A DNA stretch of 64,000 nt from DATKHR01 sp035510155 (GTDB lineage: Bacteria > Acidobacteriota > Vicinamibacteria > Vicinamibacterales > CAVVIG01): positions 1 to 64,000 of the forward strand of contig DATKHR010000379.1 in NCBI GenBank assembly GCA_035510155.1, read 5' to 3'. How positions within the stretch are numbered: position 1 is the stretch's first letter; each line of letters opens with the position of its first letter. The notes beneath the pieces are model-generated. The model was given only the letters and a program-made list of their open reading frames with translations. It made no database searches and had not been told where the DNA came from. Shown here piece by piece: positions 15,459 to 24,517 of this stretch. The position numbers were made by a program, and so were the translations under genes.

Positions 15459-17780
15459 CTAGCAAGGTAACTCAATCGTGAACCGCGTCCCGTGTGGCGC
15501 GTTGCCCCCCACGTCGATATTTCCCCCGTGCTCGGCGATGATCCGTCGGACGATGGCCAAACCCAGGCCGCTGCCGCGCCGCTTGGTCGAATAGTACGGC
15601 AGGAACAGCTTCTCGCGCTCTGCCGGGGGGATCCCGGGCCCGTCATCGGACACCATGACGCGAACGATCGCATTCGACGGATCGAGCTCGGTTTCGACCA
15701 GGATTTCGCCGCGCCGCTCCATCGCCTCGATCGCGTTGTCCACGAGATTGATGACGACGCGGCGGATCTGTTCGGGATCCAGTCGAACCAGCGGCACGTC
15801 CGGAGCGAAGCGCCGATCGATGTGCACGTCGGCAAAAATCCCGTCGTAGAGCGCCACGGTGTCCGTGATGAGCTGCGCGAGATCGGTCGGCACCGTCCGG
15901 GGCGACGGCATACGTGCGAACTGCGAGAATTCGTCGACGAGCCCTTTGAGCGACTCCACCTCGCCGACGATCGTCGACGTGCATTCGTCGACGAGCGCGC
16001 GCGCCTGGGCGGACGCACCGGAGAAATGGCGCCGCAAGCGCTCGGCGGACAGCTGGATGGGCGTCAGCGGGTTCTTGATCTCGTGCGCGAGCCGCCGCGC
16101 GACCTCGCGCCACGCGGCGACCTTCTGCGCGCGGATGAGCGGCGTGACATCGTCGAGCACGACGACCACACCGTCAGGCGTGCCGCTGTCGCCTGAGAGC
16201 ACTGTCGCCGCGACAGCGAGGTGCCGTTCCTGCCCCTCACACGGGATCGCAAACTCGTGGGCCGCGGATTCCGACTTGCCGCGCGATGCAGCCGCCACGA
16301 GCTTGAGCAGCGGTTGAAGGTCCGGGCGATCGAGCACGACCATCGCCGGCTGGCCGATGATCTCCCGGTTCAGCCCCAGCAGCCGCGCGGCGGAACTGTT
16401 GATCGTCGTGATGGCCCCTGCCGCATCGAGCGACACGACGCCGGTGGAAATACGCTCCAGGATCGTCTCGATGTAGCGGCGGCGCCCTTCGACCTCGACG
16501 TGCTTGCGCTCGAGGGCGATCGTGCCGCGCTCGATGCGGCGCCGGCTGGTCGCGAGCTCGCGTGCCATGGCGTTGAACGCTTCGACGAGCGCGCCGAACT
16601 CGTCGTTGCTCTGCGGCTCCACGCGCTGGTCGAGCCGCCCCGCGCCGATTTCGCGGGCCGCGGCCGCCAGGGCCTGCACGGGTCTGGTGATCCGCTTCGC
16701 GATGTAGAGACCCATCCACGTCGCGCCCACGAGGATGAGCAAGGTGGTCATGAGGAAGAACGAGAGATAGACGCCGGTCAGCGGCCGCTTCAGCACGCGC
16801 AACTGGTTGTAGTTCTCGAACGCCTGTGTCATCCGCCTGGAACGCGTCACCAGGTCGCCTTTGAGGTAGTCCGTGATCACGACGACGCCCGTGGCCTGGC
16901 CGCCCGGTGACACGATGGCGGCCGCGGCATGCAGTAAATCGCCGCCGTCACCCAAAGGCTCGATGGATCGGGTCACCGGCCGCGCGGAAGGGGCTCCCGG
17001 CGCGGTCGACGCCGCGTCGAGCGCCTGCGCCGCGAGGCGGTCCGCCGCCACGCGGCTGTAGCCGGGCGGCAACGCCGGGGCTGCCACGTCCACTACTGGC
17101 TCCAGATGTTTCGCCGACCCCGATCTCGACGCGACCCGATAGACGTCGACCATCTGGACGCTTTGTGATGCCACATCGGGGGTGAGCCGATCGCGGATCA
17201 GTCGAAGATCACTTGCCGCCAAATCGGCGGGTGCCAGAGAACGGGCGATGCGTGCTGCCTGATCGCTCAAGACGCTCTGACGGTCCGCGTAGTAGTCAGC
17301 CGCGATCTTGTTCGCCGACGAGAGAATCTCGTCCATCGGCGCGTTGAACCACCGGTCGACGCTGGTGCGAATCAGCTCGCTTCCGACGATGAGCACGAGT
17401 ACTGCCGGAACGAGCGTCATGCCGAGCAGCAGGACAACCAGCTTTGCACGAAAACGGGCGAACGGCAGCGCCTGCCGTCGCTCGACGAACAGCTTGACGA
17501 TGTTGCGCGCCAGCACGAATACGAGCGCAGCCAGCATCGTGAGGTCAGCCGCTGAGAGGCCGTACAGAACGAACTCGCCCAGGAAGTCAAAAGAGAACCG
17601 GGACGAGTTGGCGGTCGCGAGGAGCGTGACGAGCAGCAGCAGCAGGATGACGATGCCGGCGAAGATCAGGCGGGGATTGTCGCGGAACGGACGTCGGCGC
17701 GGGCGGCCGACATCCGCGGATCCACCCGCCTCTGCCCGAGTGGCCATGGTCGCGCTGACGGGCATCGCTGGTTCAGCCAT
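15459..17780 (-). CDS. NtrY-type membrane sensor histidine kinase
   Basis: A 773-residue sensor. The N-terminal region has three membrane helices (near 38-57, 67-92 and 112-134), a periplasmic loop of about 200 residues, a fourth helix near 350-375 ending in a HAMP linker (AKRITRPVQALAAAAREIGAG), a PAS domain (about 435-550), a HisKA box with the phosphorylated histidine in RLAHEIKNPLTP, and an ATP-binding domain with DNAIEA, DDGPGIP and GSGLGLAIVRRI. All catalytic boxes look intact. It is the partner of the regulator downstream. The nrdR stop lies 6 bases before its start. The signal sensed is unknown. Confidence 0.93.
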   Translation of the reverse strand: MAEPAMPVSATMATRAEAGGSADVGRPRRRPFRDNPRLIFAGIVILLLLLVTLLATANSSRFSFDFLGEFVLYGLSAADLTMLAALVFVLARNIVKLFVERRQALPFARFRAKLVVLLLGMTLVPAVLVLIVGSELIRTSVDRWFNAPMDEILSSANKIAADYYADRQSVLSDQAARIARSLAPADLAASDLRLIRDRLTPDVASQSVQMVDVYRVASRSGSAKHLEPVVDVAAPALPPGYSRVAADRLAAQALDAASTAPGAPSARPVTRSIEPLGDGGDLLHAAAAIVSPGGQATGVVVITDYLKGDLVTRSRRMTQAFENYNQLRVLKRPLTGVYLSFFLMTTLLILVGATWMGLYIAKRITRPVQALAAAAREIGAGRLDQRVEPQSNDEFGALVEAFNAMARELATSRRRIERGTIALERKHVEVEGRRRYIETILERISTGVVSLDAAGAITTINSSAARLLGLNREIIGQPAMVVLDRPDLQPLLKLVAAASRGKSESAAHEFAIPCEGQERHLAVAATVLSGDSGTPDGVVVVLDDVTPLIRAQKVAAWREVARRLAHEIKNPLTPIQLSAERLRRHFSGASAQARALVDECTSTIVGEVESLKGLVDEFSQFARMPSPRTVPTDLAQLITDTVALYDGIFADVHIDRRFAPDVPLVRLDPEQIRRVVINLVDNAIEAMERRGEILVETELDPSNAIVRVMVSDDGPGIPPAEREKLFLPYYSTKRRGSGLGLAIVRRIIAEHGGNIDVGGNAPHGTRFTIELPC

Positions 17781-17786
17781 GACGGT

Positions 17787-18248
17787 TCATGGCTCCTTCG
17801 GATTCAACAGATCCTTCAGCTCGTTCGCAAACTCGTTGATGTCACGGAAATGGCGGTATACGGACGCAAAGCGGACGTACGCCACCTTGTCGAGGCGCTT
17901 GAGCTCCTCCATCACGAACTGACCGATCTCGACCGTCGCAATCTCCTTCTCCGGCCGCTCCTGCAGCGTTGCTTCCACCCGGTCCGCGAGCCCTTCGAGC
18001 GCGGCAACGCTGACTGGCCGTTTCTCGCACGCCTTCAGCAGCCCGGCGACGAGCTTCTGCCGCTCGAAACGCTCGCGCGTGCCGTCCTTCTTCACGACCA
18101 TGTATGGAATCTCGTCGATCCGCTCGTAGCTCGTGAATCGTTTGCCGCATTCGAGGCATTCGCGGCGGCGGCGGATGACCTCGCCTTCCTTCGACTCGCG
18201 TGAATCGACGACCTTGTCGCCAAGGTGCGCGCAGTATGGGCACTTCAT
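17787..18248 (-). CDS. nrdR: Transcriptional repressor NrdR
   Basis: NrdR is a zinc-ribbon/ATP-cone repressor of ribonucleotide reductase genes. Residues 1-34 hold the ribbon (Cys3, Cys6, Cys31, Cys34; MKCPYCAHLGDKVVDSRES). The ATP-cone begins at about 49 (VVKKDGTRERFERQKLVAGL). Length 153 is typical. No nrd gene is in the window, so its targets are elsewhere. It lies 4 bases after the membrane protein gene and 6 before the kinase, so these genes probably share a transcript. Confidence 0.97.
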   Translation of the reverse strand: MKCPYCAHLGDKVVDSRESKEGEVIRRRRECLECGKRFTSYERIDEIPYMVVKKDGTRERFERQKLVAGLLKACEKRPVSVAALEGLADRVEATLQERPEKEIATVEIGQFVMEELKRLDKVAYVRFASVYRHFRDINEFANELKDLLNPKEP

Positions 18249-18252
18249 ATGA

Positions 18253-19293
18253 TCACGCGGTGTGTCCCTGCTCGGCCTGACCGGCCAACCGGCGCATGCC
18301 CGCGATGTTCAGCCCCTCTTGAGCGGCGAACAGCAGCCCGAGCAACAGCGCGGGGCCGATCGTGAACACGTGGAGCACGATGGCCGCGCCAACCGCAGCA
18401 TCGTCGGGCGCGCCGAAAAAGGCGACCGCGCCGTACCGGAATGCGGCATGAAACCCCCCAACCGCACCGGGCGTCGGCACCGCGACACCGAGGACGAGCA
18501 GGCCAATCAGGAGAAACGTGCCGGTGAACGGCATCGCAATTTGAAATGCCACGGCCCCGGCCCAAAGCCCAGCGGCGATGGATAGCCAGAGGGGAACGGA
18601 CCATGCGAGGGCGACCATCAGGCGACCTGGGCGCCGGATGGCTCCCAGGCCGCGAGCAAATTTTTCCGCGATGCGGGCGATCAGGCCGGCGAGCGTCGAC
18701 GGCAGCACCTTCTCGAGGCGCTCCATCGTCCGTCGAAGCCGTTCGGGATCCCCGGCCAGAACGAACAGCACGACGAGCGCGCCAATCGCGCCGGCGGCGG
18801 CAACAGCGCCGGTCCACTTCAGGCCGGCGAACATCAGCGGATTCGTACGGCCGAGGTCGCGTCCGAACACGAACACGTAGGATGCCAGCAGCCCGAGCAC
18901 GGTCAGGACGTCGAGAAGCCGCTCGAGAATGATCGTGGCAAACGCCCCGGTGGCGGTCATCCGGTTCGAGCGCTTTTCGCGTCGCGCGAGAAAATACGGG
19001 CGAATGACCTCACCAGCCCTGGCGGGCAAAAGACTGCTCGCCGCAAACCCGACCGCAGTTGCGCGGAAGGCGCTGCCAAATGTGGTCGGGCCCAGCGGAT
19101 CGAGCAAGTACCGCCACCTGAGTGATCGGATCGCCAGATTGGCGAACATCGTGCTCAGCGAGAGCGCCAGCCACTCCGGCCGCGCGCGCAGAATGTCCAC
19201 GGCCACACGCCAGAGGTCGACGTTGCGCAGAAACAGCGCGACGAGGCCGATGGCCACGGCGAGCACGATGGCGCTGCGGACGTACGATCGCAT
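18253..19293 (-). CDS. Lysylphosphatidylglycerol synthase-type transmembrane protein (UPF0104/YbhN-like)
   Basis: A 346-residue integral membrane protein with about eight helices and the family motifs SLRWRYLL near 60, LLPARAGEVIRPYFLARRE near 88-106, ERLLDVLTVL near 124, and the PTPGAVGGFHAAF loop near 275. It corresponds to the flippase-like half of MprF and to free-standing YbhN/AglD proteins; there is no aminoacyl-transferase domain, so lysinylation of lipid is not implied. It is first in the string with nrdR and the two-component genes. Confidence 0.85.
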   Translation of the reverse strand: MRSYVRSAIVLAVAIGLVALFLRNVDLWRVAVDILRARPEWLALSLSTMFANLAIRSLRWRYLLDPLGPTTFGSAFRATAVGFAASSLLPARAGEVIRPYFLARREKRSNRMTATGAFATIILERLLDVLTVLGLLASYVFVFGRDLGRTNPLMFAGLKWTGAVAAAGAIGALVVLFVLAGDPERLRRTMERLEKVLPSTLAGLIARIAEKFARGLGAIRRPGRLMVALAWSVPLWLSIAAGLWAGAVAFQIAMPFTGTFLLIGLLVLGVAVPTPGAVGGFHAAFRYGAVAFFGAPDDAAVGAAIVLHVFTIGPALLLGLLFAAQEGLNIAGMRRLAGQAEQGHTA

Positions 19294-19336
19294 CTGACTT
19301 GAGCGCCTCTTACTATACCGCCCCTACATGTTGTTG

Positions 19337-19366
19337 TTGTCCCGTGACGCGCCCAGCCTGTAAGAT
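19337..19366 (+). promoter_or_regulatory. Possible purC promoter (TTGTCC-18-TAAGAT)
   Basis: In the 100-base divergent gap, TTGTCC and TAAGAT are separated by 18 bases. This would start transcription near 19373, leaving a leader with an AGAGGA Shine-Dalgarno just before the TTG start. A TATAGT reading the other way (19312-19317) could serve the divergent membrane-protein gene. Both assignments are by eye. Confidence 0.3.
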
Positions 19367-19393
19367 CCGGAGCTTTCCCAAAAACAGAGGAAC

Positions 19394-20296
19394 TTGTTGT
19401 CGCTCGCCCCGCCCGTCCTCCAAACGACGCTTGGCCGCCGTCGACCCGATCGACAGGGCAAGGTCCGCGACATCTATGACTTCGGCGACCGACTCGTCAT
19501 CGTCGCGACGGATCGCATCTCCGCCTTCGACTATGTGCTTGGGTCGGGCATTCCCGATAAGGGGCGGGTCCTGTCGCAAATCTCGGCGTTCTGGTTCAAC
19601 CGAACCCGCGGGATCGTCAGCAATCACATGCTCTCGACGGACCCGTCCGACTTTCCAGCGGAAGCGAGAGAAGCTGAAAGCGCGATCCGGGGGCGATCGA
19701 TGCTCGTCGCGCGCACGGAGCCTCTCCCAATCGAATGCGTCGCCCGGGGTTATCTGTCCGGCTCGGGGTGGAGGGATTACGTCTCCACCGGCGCGGTCTG
19801 CGGCCACGCCTTGCCTCCCGGTCTGCGCGAGTCCGAGCGGTTGCCCTGCCCGATCTTCACGCCCGCGACCAAGGCACACAGCGGACACGACGTCAACATT
19901 ACGGAGGATCGCGCCGCGGAGATCGTCGGCCGACCCGTGGTCGAGCGCGTCCGCGACCTCACGCTTCGGCTTTACGCCGAAGGGTCCGCACACGCTCAAT
20001 CACGCGGCATCATCGTGGCCGACACCAAATTCGAGTTCGGCCTGCTCCCCGATGGCGGACTCATCCTGATCGACGAAGCGCTGACGCCAGACTCCTCGCG
20101 CTTCTGGCCGGCGGACGCGTACGCCGTAGGCGGGCCCCAACCGAGCTTCGACAAACAGTTCGTGCGCGACTACCTCGAGGACATCCGCTGGAACAAGCTG
20201 CCGCCGGTCCCCTCGCTCCCCGAGGAGGTTGTCAACCGAACGCGCGCGAAGTACCTCGAAGCGTTTTGCCGCTTGACCGGTCAGGAGCTCGCGTGA
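19394..20296 (+). CDS. purC: Phosphoribosylaminoimidazole-succinocarboxamide synthase
   Basis: Ligates aspartate to CAIR in purine synthesis. The 300-residue product is the long form, related to yeast ADE1: RQGKVRDIYDFGDRLVIVAT near 20-39, DRISAFDYVL, ECVARGYLSGSGW near 114-126, and DEALTPDSSRFW near 225. The start is TTG at 19394 or the adjacent TTG at 19397, with AGAGGA close upstream; no ATG lies near the conserved N terminus. Its stop overlaps a small Fis-like gene. Confidence 0.96.
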   Translation: MLSLAPPVLQTTLGRRRPDRQGKVRDIYDFGDRLVIVATDRISAFDYVLGSGIPDKGRVLSQISAFWFNRTRGIVSNHMLSTDPSDFPAEAREAESAIRGRSMLVARTEPLPIECVARGYLSGSGWRDYVSTGAVCGHALPPGLRESERLPCPIFTPATKAHSGHDVNITEDRAAEIVGRPVVERVRDLTLRLYAEGSAHAQSRGIIVADTKFEFGLLPDGGLILIDEALTPDSSRFWPADAYAVGGPQPSFDKQFVRDYLEDIRWNKLPPVPSLPEEVVNRTRAKYLEAFCRLTGQELA

Positions 20297-20508
20297 TCGC
20301 CGACAGACTCGAAAAGCTGGTCGAGGAAATGGTCGACCGCGGGGTGCAGTTCAACGATGCGGTCCGCGAGTTCGAGAAGCGCTTCATCGCGCGCGTGCTC
20401 GGCCAGTGCGACGGCAGCTTGACAAAAGCCGCCTGCACGCTCGGCATCCATCGCAATACGCTCACGCGCAAGATGGAGGAATACAAGATCAAAAAACGGG
20501 CAGGATAG
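20293..20508 (+). CDS. Small Fis-type helix-turn-helix protein
   Basis: A 71-residue protein consisting mainly of the Fis/NtrC DNA-binding helix-turn-helix: a helical lead (VREFEKRFIARVLGQ) and the recognition part LTKAACTLGIHRNTLTRKM. The GTG at 20293 overlaps the purC stop (GTGA), so the two are translationally coupled. Isolated Fis-like proteins of this size act as DNA-bending regulators. It resembles the C-terminal domain of the NtrX-type regulator at 13832-15229 in layout but is a separate gene. Confidence 0.88.
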   Translation: MIADRLEKLVEEMVDRGVQFNDAVREFEKRFIARVLGQCDGSLTKAACTLGIHRNTLTRKMEEYKIKKRAG

Positions 20509-20560
20509 GCGGGACTGGCAGGAGAGGCGGGAAAGGCCGGAGGGCGCCCTGCCGTAGCCG
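20509..20560. repeat. Short G-rich degenerate repeat after the Fis-like gene
   Basis: The stretch following the stop contains near-repeats of GGCGGGA and GGCAGGA (ataggcgggactggcagg, then agaggcgggaaaggcc). It resembles the other purine-rich short-unit repeats at gene ends in this window. No U-tract terminator is seen. Confidence 0.4.
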
Positions 20561-20582
20561 CTATCCCGGCCCTTCGTCCCCG

Positions 20583-20609
20583 CTAGCACTCGACGATTGA
20601 CACTGCTAG
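20583..20609. promoter_or_regulatory. CIRCE-like operator 1 (imperfect) upstream of groES
   Basis: CTAGCACTC - 9 bases - CACTGCTAG. The left arm matches eight of nine positions of the CIRCE arm TTAGCACTC and the right arm is a weaker match. It overlaps the -35 hexamer of the groES promoter. HrcA binding is inferred from the known family operator. Confidence 0.6.
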
Positions 20610-20625
20610 GAGTCCCTACTATAGT
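20597..20625 (+). promoter_or_regulatory. groESL promoter TTGACA-17-TATAGT
   Basis: TTGACA at 20597-20602 and TATAGT at 20620-20625 are separated by exactly 17 bases, an almost ideal housekeeping promoter. The predicted start is near 20632, inside the second CIRCE-like element, leaving a leader of about 74 bases before the groES ATG. It is flanked and overlapped by both operators. Confidence 0.82.
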
Positions 20626-20651
20626 TAGCAGTCGTTCTGCATGACTGCTAA
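20625..20651. promoter_or_regulatory. CIRCE-like operator 2 (perfect inverted repeat) upstream of groES
   Basis: TTAGCAGTC - 9 bases - GACTGCTAA is a perfect inverted repeat with the arm length and spacer of CIRCE. It differs from the TTAGCACTC/GAGTGCTAA consensus only by one compensated C/G swap in each arm. It covers the predicted transcription start, so a bound HrcA would block initiation. hrcA itself is not in the window. Confidence 0.82.
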
Positions 20652-20705
20652 CCTCGCAGCCTAACAGTTATTGGGAAACTTCTCTCGACAGACGGAGTAG
20701 ACAGC

Positions 20706-21017
20706 ATGAACGTCAGACCGCTTCACGACCGCATCATCGTGCAACGACTCGAAGAAGGGGAACAGAAGATTGGCGGAATCATCATCCCCGACACCGCCAA
20801 GGAAAAGCCCCAGCAAGGCAAAGTCATTGCCGCCGGCAACGGCAAGGCGAAAGACGACGGCAAGCGCATCCCGCTCGACGTGAAAGCGGGCGACACCATC
20901 CTGTTCGGCAAGTACTCCGGGCAGGAAATCAAGATTGACGGCGAGGAGTACCTCATCATGCGCGAAGACGAGGTCCTGGCCGTGGTGGAGAGCGGCGACA
21001 CCAAGAAGAAAAAGTAG
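20706..21017 (+). CDS. groES: Co-chaperonin GroES
   Basis: The 10-kDa lid of the GroEL folding chamber. The 103-residue product begins NVRPLHDRIIVQRLEEGE, has the mobile loop with GGIIIPDTAKEKPQQGKV near 23-40, and ends with the VLAVVE strand and a lysine-rich tail (TKKKK). It is followed by groEL after 86 bases; that gap contains a CCGCCGG/CCGGCGG stem and an AGGAG ribosome site. It is expected to be heat-inducible through the upstream CIRCE-like operators. Confidence 0.98.
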   Translation: MNVRPLHDRIIVQRLEEGEQKIGGIIIPDTAKEKPQQGKVIAAGNGKAKDDGKRIPLDVKAGDTILFGKYSGQEIKIDGEEYLIMREDEVLAVVESGDTKKKK

Positions 21018-21103
21018 CCGCCGGCGTCGGCCTGATGGCTACCGGCGGGATCACGGCTCAGAGCTGAACGCTCAAAGGCGGAGAGCAACAGGAGAACAAC
21101 GAG

Positions 21104-22729
<1,626 letters not shown>

Positions 22730-22778
22730 GTCGGAACCCTCCGAAGTCGGAGTTCACGCTCCGGGATTTCGTGACTTC

Positions 22779-22817
22779 AGGCCCGGCAGGAGCGATCCTG
22801 GCCGGGCCTTCGTTTTC
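22779..22817 (+). terminator. Rho-independent terminator after groEL
   Basis: AGGCCCGGC(bulge)AGGA - loop GCGA - TCCTGGCCGGGCCT forms a GC-rich stem of about 12 pairs, followed by TTCGTTTT. The U-rich side is on the plus strand, so it serves groESL rather than the converging tonB-like gene. Confidence 0.82.
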
Positions 22818-22879
22818 GGGCCGATTCCAGAATCGTTCGTCCAGCTCAGTCGCTCGTGCGCGCCCGCTTCGAGGGGTTC

Positions 22880-23812
22880 TCAGCGCAACGTGAAGGTAAG
22901 CTCGATGGAGATCACGACGGACACGGGTTCGCCCATGCGCGTGCCTGGCACGAAGCGCCACCCCTTGGCGGCTTTGATGGCCTCTTGATCGAGACCGAAC
23001 GTGGAATCGAGCGACCGCGTGACCTGGATGTCGCCGACGGTCCCATCGGGGCGCACCACGCATTCGAGGACGACGATGCCTTGCACTTTGGCGCGCATCG
23101 CATCGGACGTGTAGTTCGGGCGGACCTCCTTGAGCACGCGCGGAACCGTCACGCCGTTTCCCGGCCGATAGACCCCGCCGCCCGTCCCGCCTCCGCTGCC
23201 CGGACCAAGGCCCGATCCGGTGCCGGGACCGATGCCCGTGCCGCTGCCCGTGCCGGCGCCTCCCCCTGAGCCCGATCCCTGCGACAAGGTCGGTGGCCCA
23301 GGTGGTGCCTCGATCGCGCCGAGGAGCGCCTCCTGCCCGACCGCCAACGGCTTGGCGGGAATATTCAGCTGTGCCACCGGCGGGGGCAGGTCGTTCTTCG
23401 GCACCTGCTCTTCAAGCTTCGGCGGCTTCTGCACGGGAACAGTGATCTTGTCCTTGCCGGGCATCTCCGCCTTGCGCGGCGGCTCTTTCATCTGGTTGCC
23501 ACCGCCACCACCGCCGCCGCCCGGCCCAGGCTCCGACAGCCAGATGATGTTCGTGTTCGGAGTCTCGGGTAGTACCGCGGCGACGTTGTACGGTTTGACG
23601 GGGAGACGGCTCGCCCAGATGAGCAGCCCGGCGAACAGCACGTCGAACGTCAGCGACGCGGCGAGCGACACGGTCAGGCGCTTGGGCTCCTGGTCAAAGA
23701 GAAACGGCACCTCGGCGGGGTGGGCGCCTTCGACGTGGACGGACAGGTGCCCTGCGGAAGCGTTGGGCTGCACATCCGGCGACTGGGGTACAGACTGGGA
23801 TCGATCGTCCAT
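22880..23812 (-). CDS. TonB-like energy transducer
   Basis: Transfers proton-motive energy from the inner membrane to outer-membrane receptors. The 310-residue product has a cytoplasmic lead, one membrane helix near residues 47-68 (VSLAASLTFDVLFAGLLIWA), a Pro/Lys-rich periplasmic span, a Gly/Ser-rich linker (about 180-218) and a C-terminal TonB domain with YTSDAMRAKVQGIVVLECVV and GWRFVPGTRMGEPV. ATG 23812 is preferred; a GTG at 23851 would sit only 8 bases from the predicted transcription start. No exbB or exbD is adjacent. A sigma-54 promoter lies upstream. Confidence 0.9.
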   Translation of the reverse strand: MDDRSQSVPQSPDVQPNASAGHLSVHVEGAHPAEVPFLFDQEPKRLTVSLAASLTFDVLFAGLLIWASRLPVKPYNVAAVLPETPNTNIIWLSEPGPGGGGGGGGNQMKEPPRKAEMPGKDKITVPVQKPPKLEEQVPKNDLPPPVAQLNIPAKPLAVGQEALLGAIEAPPGPPTLSQGSGSGGGAGTGSGTGIGPGTGSGLGPGSGGGTGGGVYRPGNGVTVPRVLKEVRPNYTSDAMRAKVQGIVVLECVVRPDGTVGDIQVTRSLDSTFGLDQEAIKAAKGWRFVPGTRMGEPVSVVISIELTFTLR

Positions 23813-23869
23813 TGGGAACGAACTTGGGCTTACAGAAATATTCTCCCGCACAGGGTCGCGGGAGGCAAC

Positions 23870-23885
23870 TGCAAAAGCAATGCCT
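23870..23885 (-). promoter_or_regulatory. Sigma-54 (-24/-12) promoter for the tonB-like gene
   Basis: On the minus strand AGGCATTGCTTTTGCA matches the sigma-54 element (consensus TGGCAC-N5-TTGCW), with GG and GC separated by 10 bases. Transcription would start near 23859, giving a leader of about 46 bases. Two sigma-54 activators are encoded in this window, so the polymerase form is present in the cell. Confidence 0.6.
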
Positions 23886-23928
23886 CCAATCTCTGGCTTA
23901 GGGAGTCGGCTTCGTGGGAGTAGAGGAA

Positions 23929-24387
23929 CTAGACCCGTCCGGTCCAGGCACCAATTGCGGCGTTGCCGCCACCGTACGAGTGCAGGATGGCCAGGGCATC
24001 GGCGGCCCGCGGCTCGGATCTGATCGCCACGAGCACACCGCCCCGCCCGACCAGCGTTTCGAAGATCCGGCCGTCATGCGGCTGAAAGCCGACACGACGC
24101 ATCGCCGCTGCAAGGCCCAGCTTCGACAGGTCCTGCGACACGCCTTGTAACGCGCCGAGCAGCCGGCCCCGCCCGATTACAGCGCCCACACCAGCCAATT
24201 CGAACCGGTCACCAGCGTTGCCGAAGGTGCTCTCCAGCAACCGAGCGGACTCGGGGCTCTCCTTGGCGAGCAGTGACAGCGCTTCCTTCGGGAATCCTCC
24301 CTTCTTGAGCGCGTCGATCGCCTTCCCCGCCCAAGCGGCGTCCTGAAACACTGCAACCGTGAAGAGACCGCTCTCGACGTCAATCAT
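23929..24387 (-). CDS. YflT/DUF1269-like stress protein (hypothetical)
   Basis: A 152-residue soluble protein. The first half matches the general-stress YflT-like fold: a beta strand FTVAVFQDAAWAGKAIDAL, then LKKGGFPKEALSLLAKE. The middle has a Gly-zipper-like segment (LAGVGAVIGRGRLLGALQG) seen in related membrane-associated proteins. The end is a second alpha/beta unit (GGVLVAIRSEPRAADALAIL). The start chosen is ATG 24387; the frame continues 48 codons up through repeat DNA with no similarity. Function unknown; the family name is a suggestion. Confidence 0.6.
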   Translation of the reverse strand: MIDVESGLFTVAVFQDAAWAGKAIDALKKGGFPKEALSLLAKESPESARLLESTFGNAGDRFELAGVGAVIGRGRLLGALQGVSQDLSKLGLAAAMRRVGFQPHDGRIFETLVGRGGVLVAIRSEPRAADALAILHSYGGGNAAIGAWTGRV

Positions 24388-24503
24388 GCTCCTGGCTCGC
24401 TTCTCGTTGCTCCGGGCTCGCGGCTCGCTTCTCGTGGCTCGTAGCTCGTGGCTGGCGGCTCGTTCGAGTCCCGAGCTACGAGTCCCGAGTCCCGAGTTGC
24501 GAA
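24388..24503. repeat. Intergenic GCTCG/CGAGTCCC repeat cluster
   Basis: Direct copies of GGCTCGCTTCTCGT (24394-24407 and 24422-24435), GTAGCTCGTGGCT units, and CGAGTCCC units with an inverted pair CGTAGCTCG (24440-24448) / CGAGCTACG (24472-24480). It fills the divergent gap between the YflT-like gene and the FAD oxidoreductase. Confidence 0.7.
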
Positions 24504-24509
24504 GATAAT
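24504..24509 (+). promoter_or_regulatory. -10-like GATAAT immediately before the oxidoreductase
   Basis: GATAAT ends 8 bases before the ATG at 24518, and no Shine-Dalgarno precedes the start. This would give a leaderless or nearly leaderless message. No -35 is recognisable in the repeat DNA upstream. Confidence 0.4.
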
Positions 24510-24517
24510 CTATCACG

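Noticed and set aside
15226..15481. Short frames of about 79 codons in both directions between the kinase and regulator genes
   Set aside because: They consist only of translated CGGGATT-type repeats (ESRIPNPE-like). The 7-base unit keeps all frames open, so they are not evidence of genes.
23846..23887. Two overlapping stems (GGAGGCA/TGCCTCC and CTCCCGC/GCGGGAG) that resemble an attenuator or riboswitch in front of the tonB-like gene
   Set aside because: The predicted sigma-54 start near 23859 leaves most of both stems outside the transcript, and no known riboswitch core was recognised.
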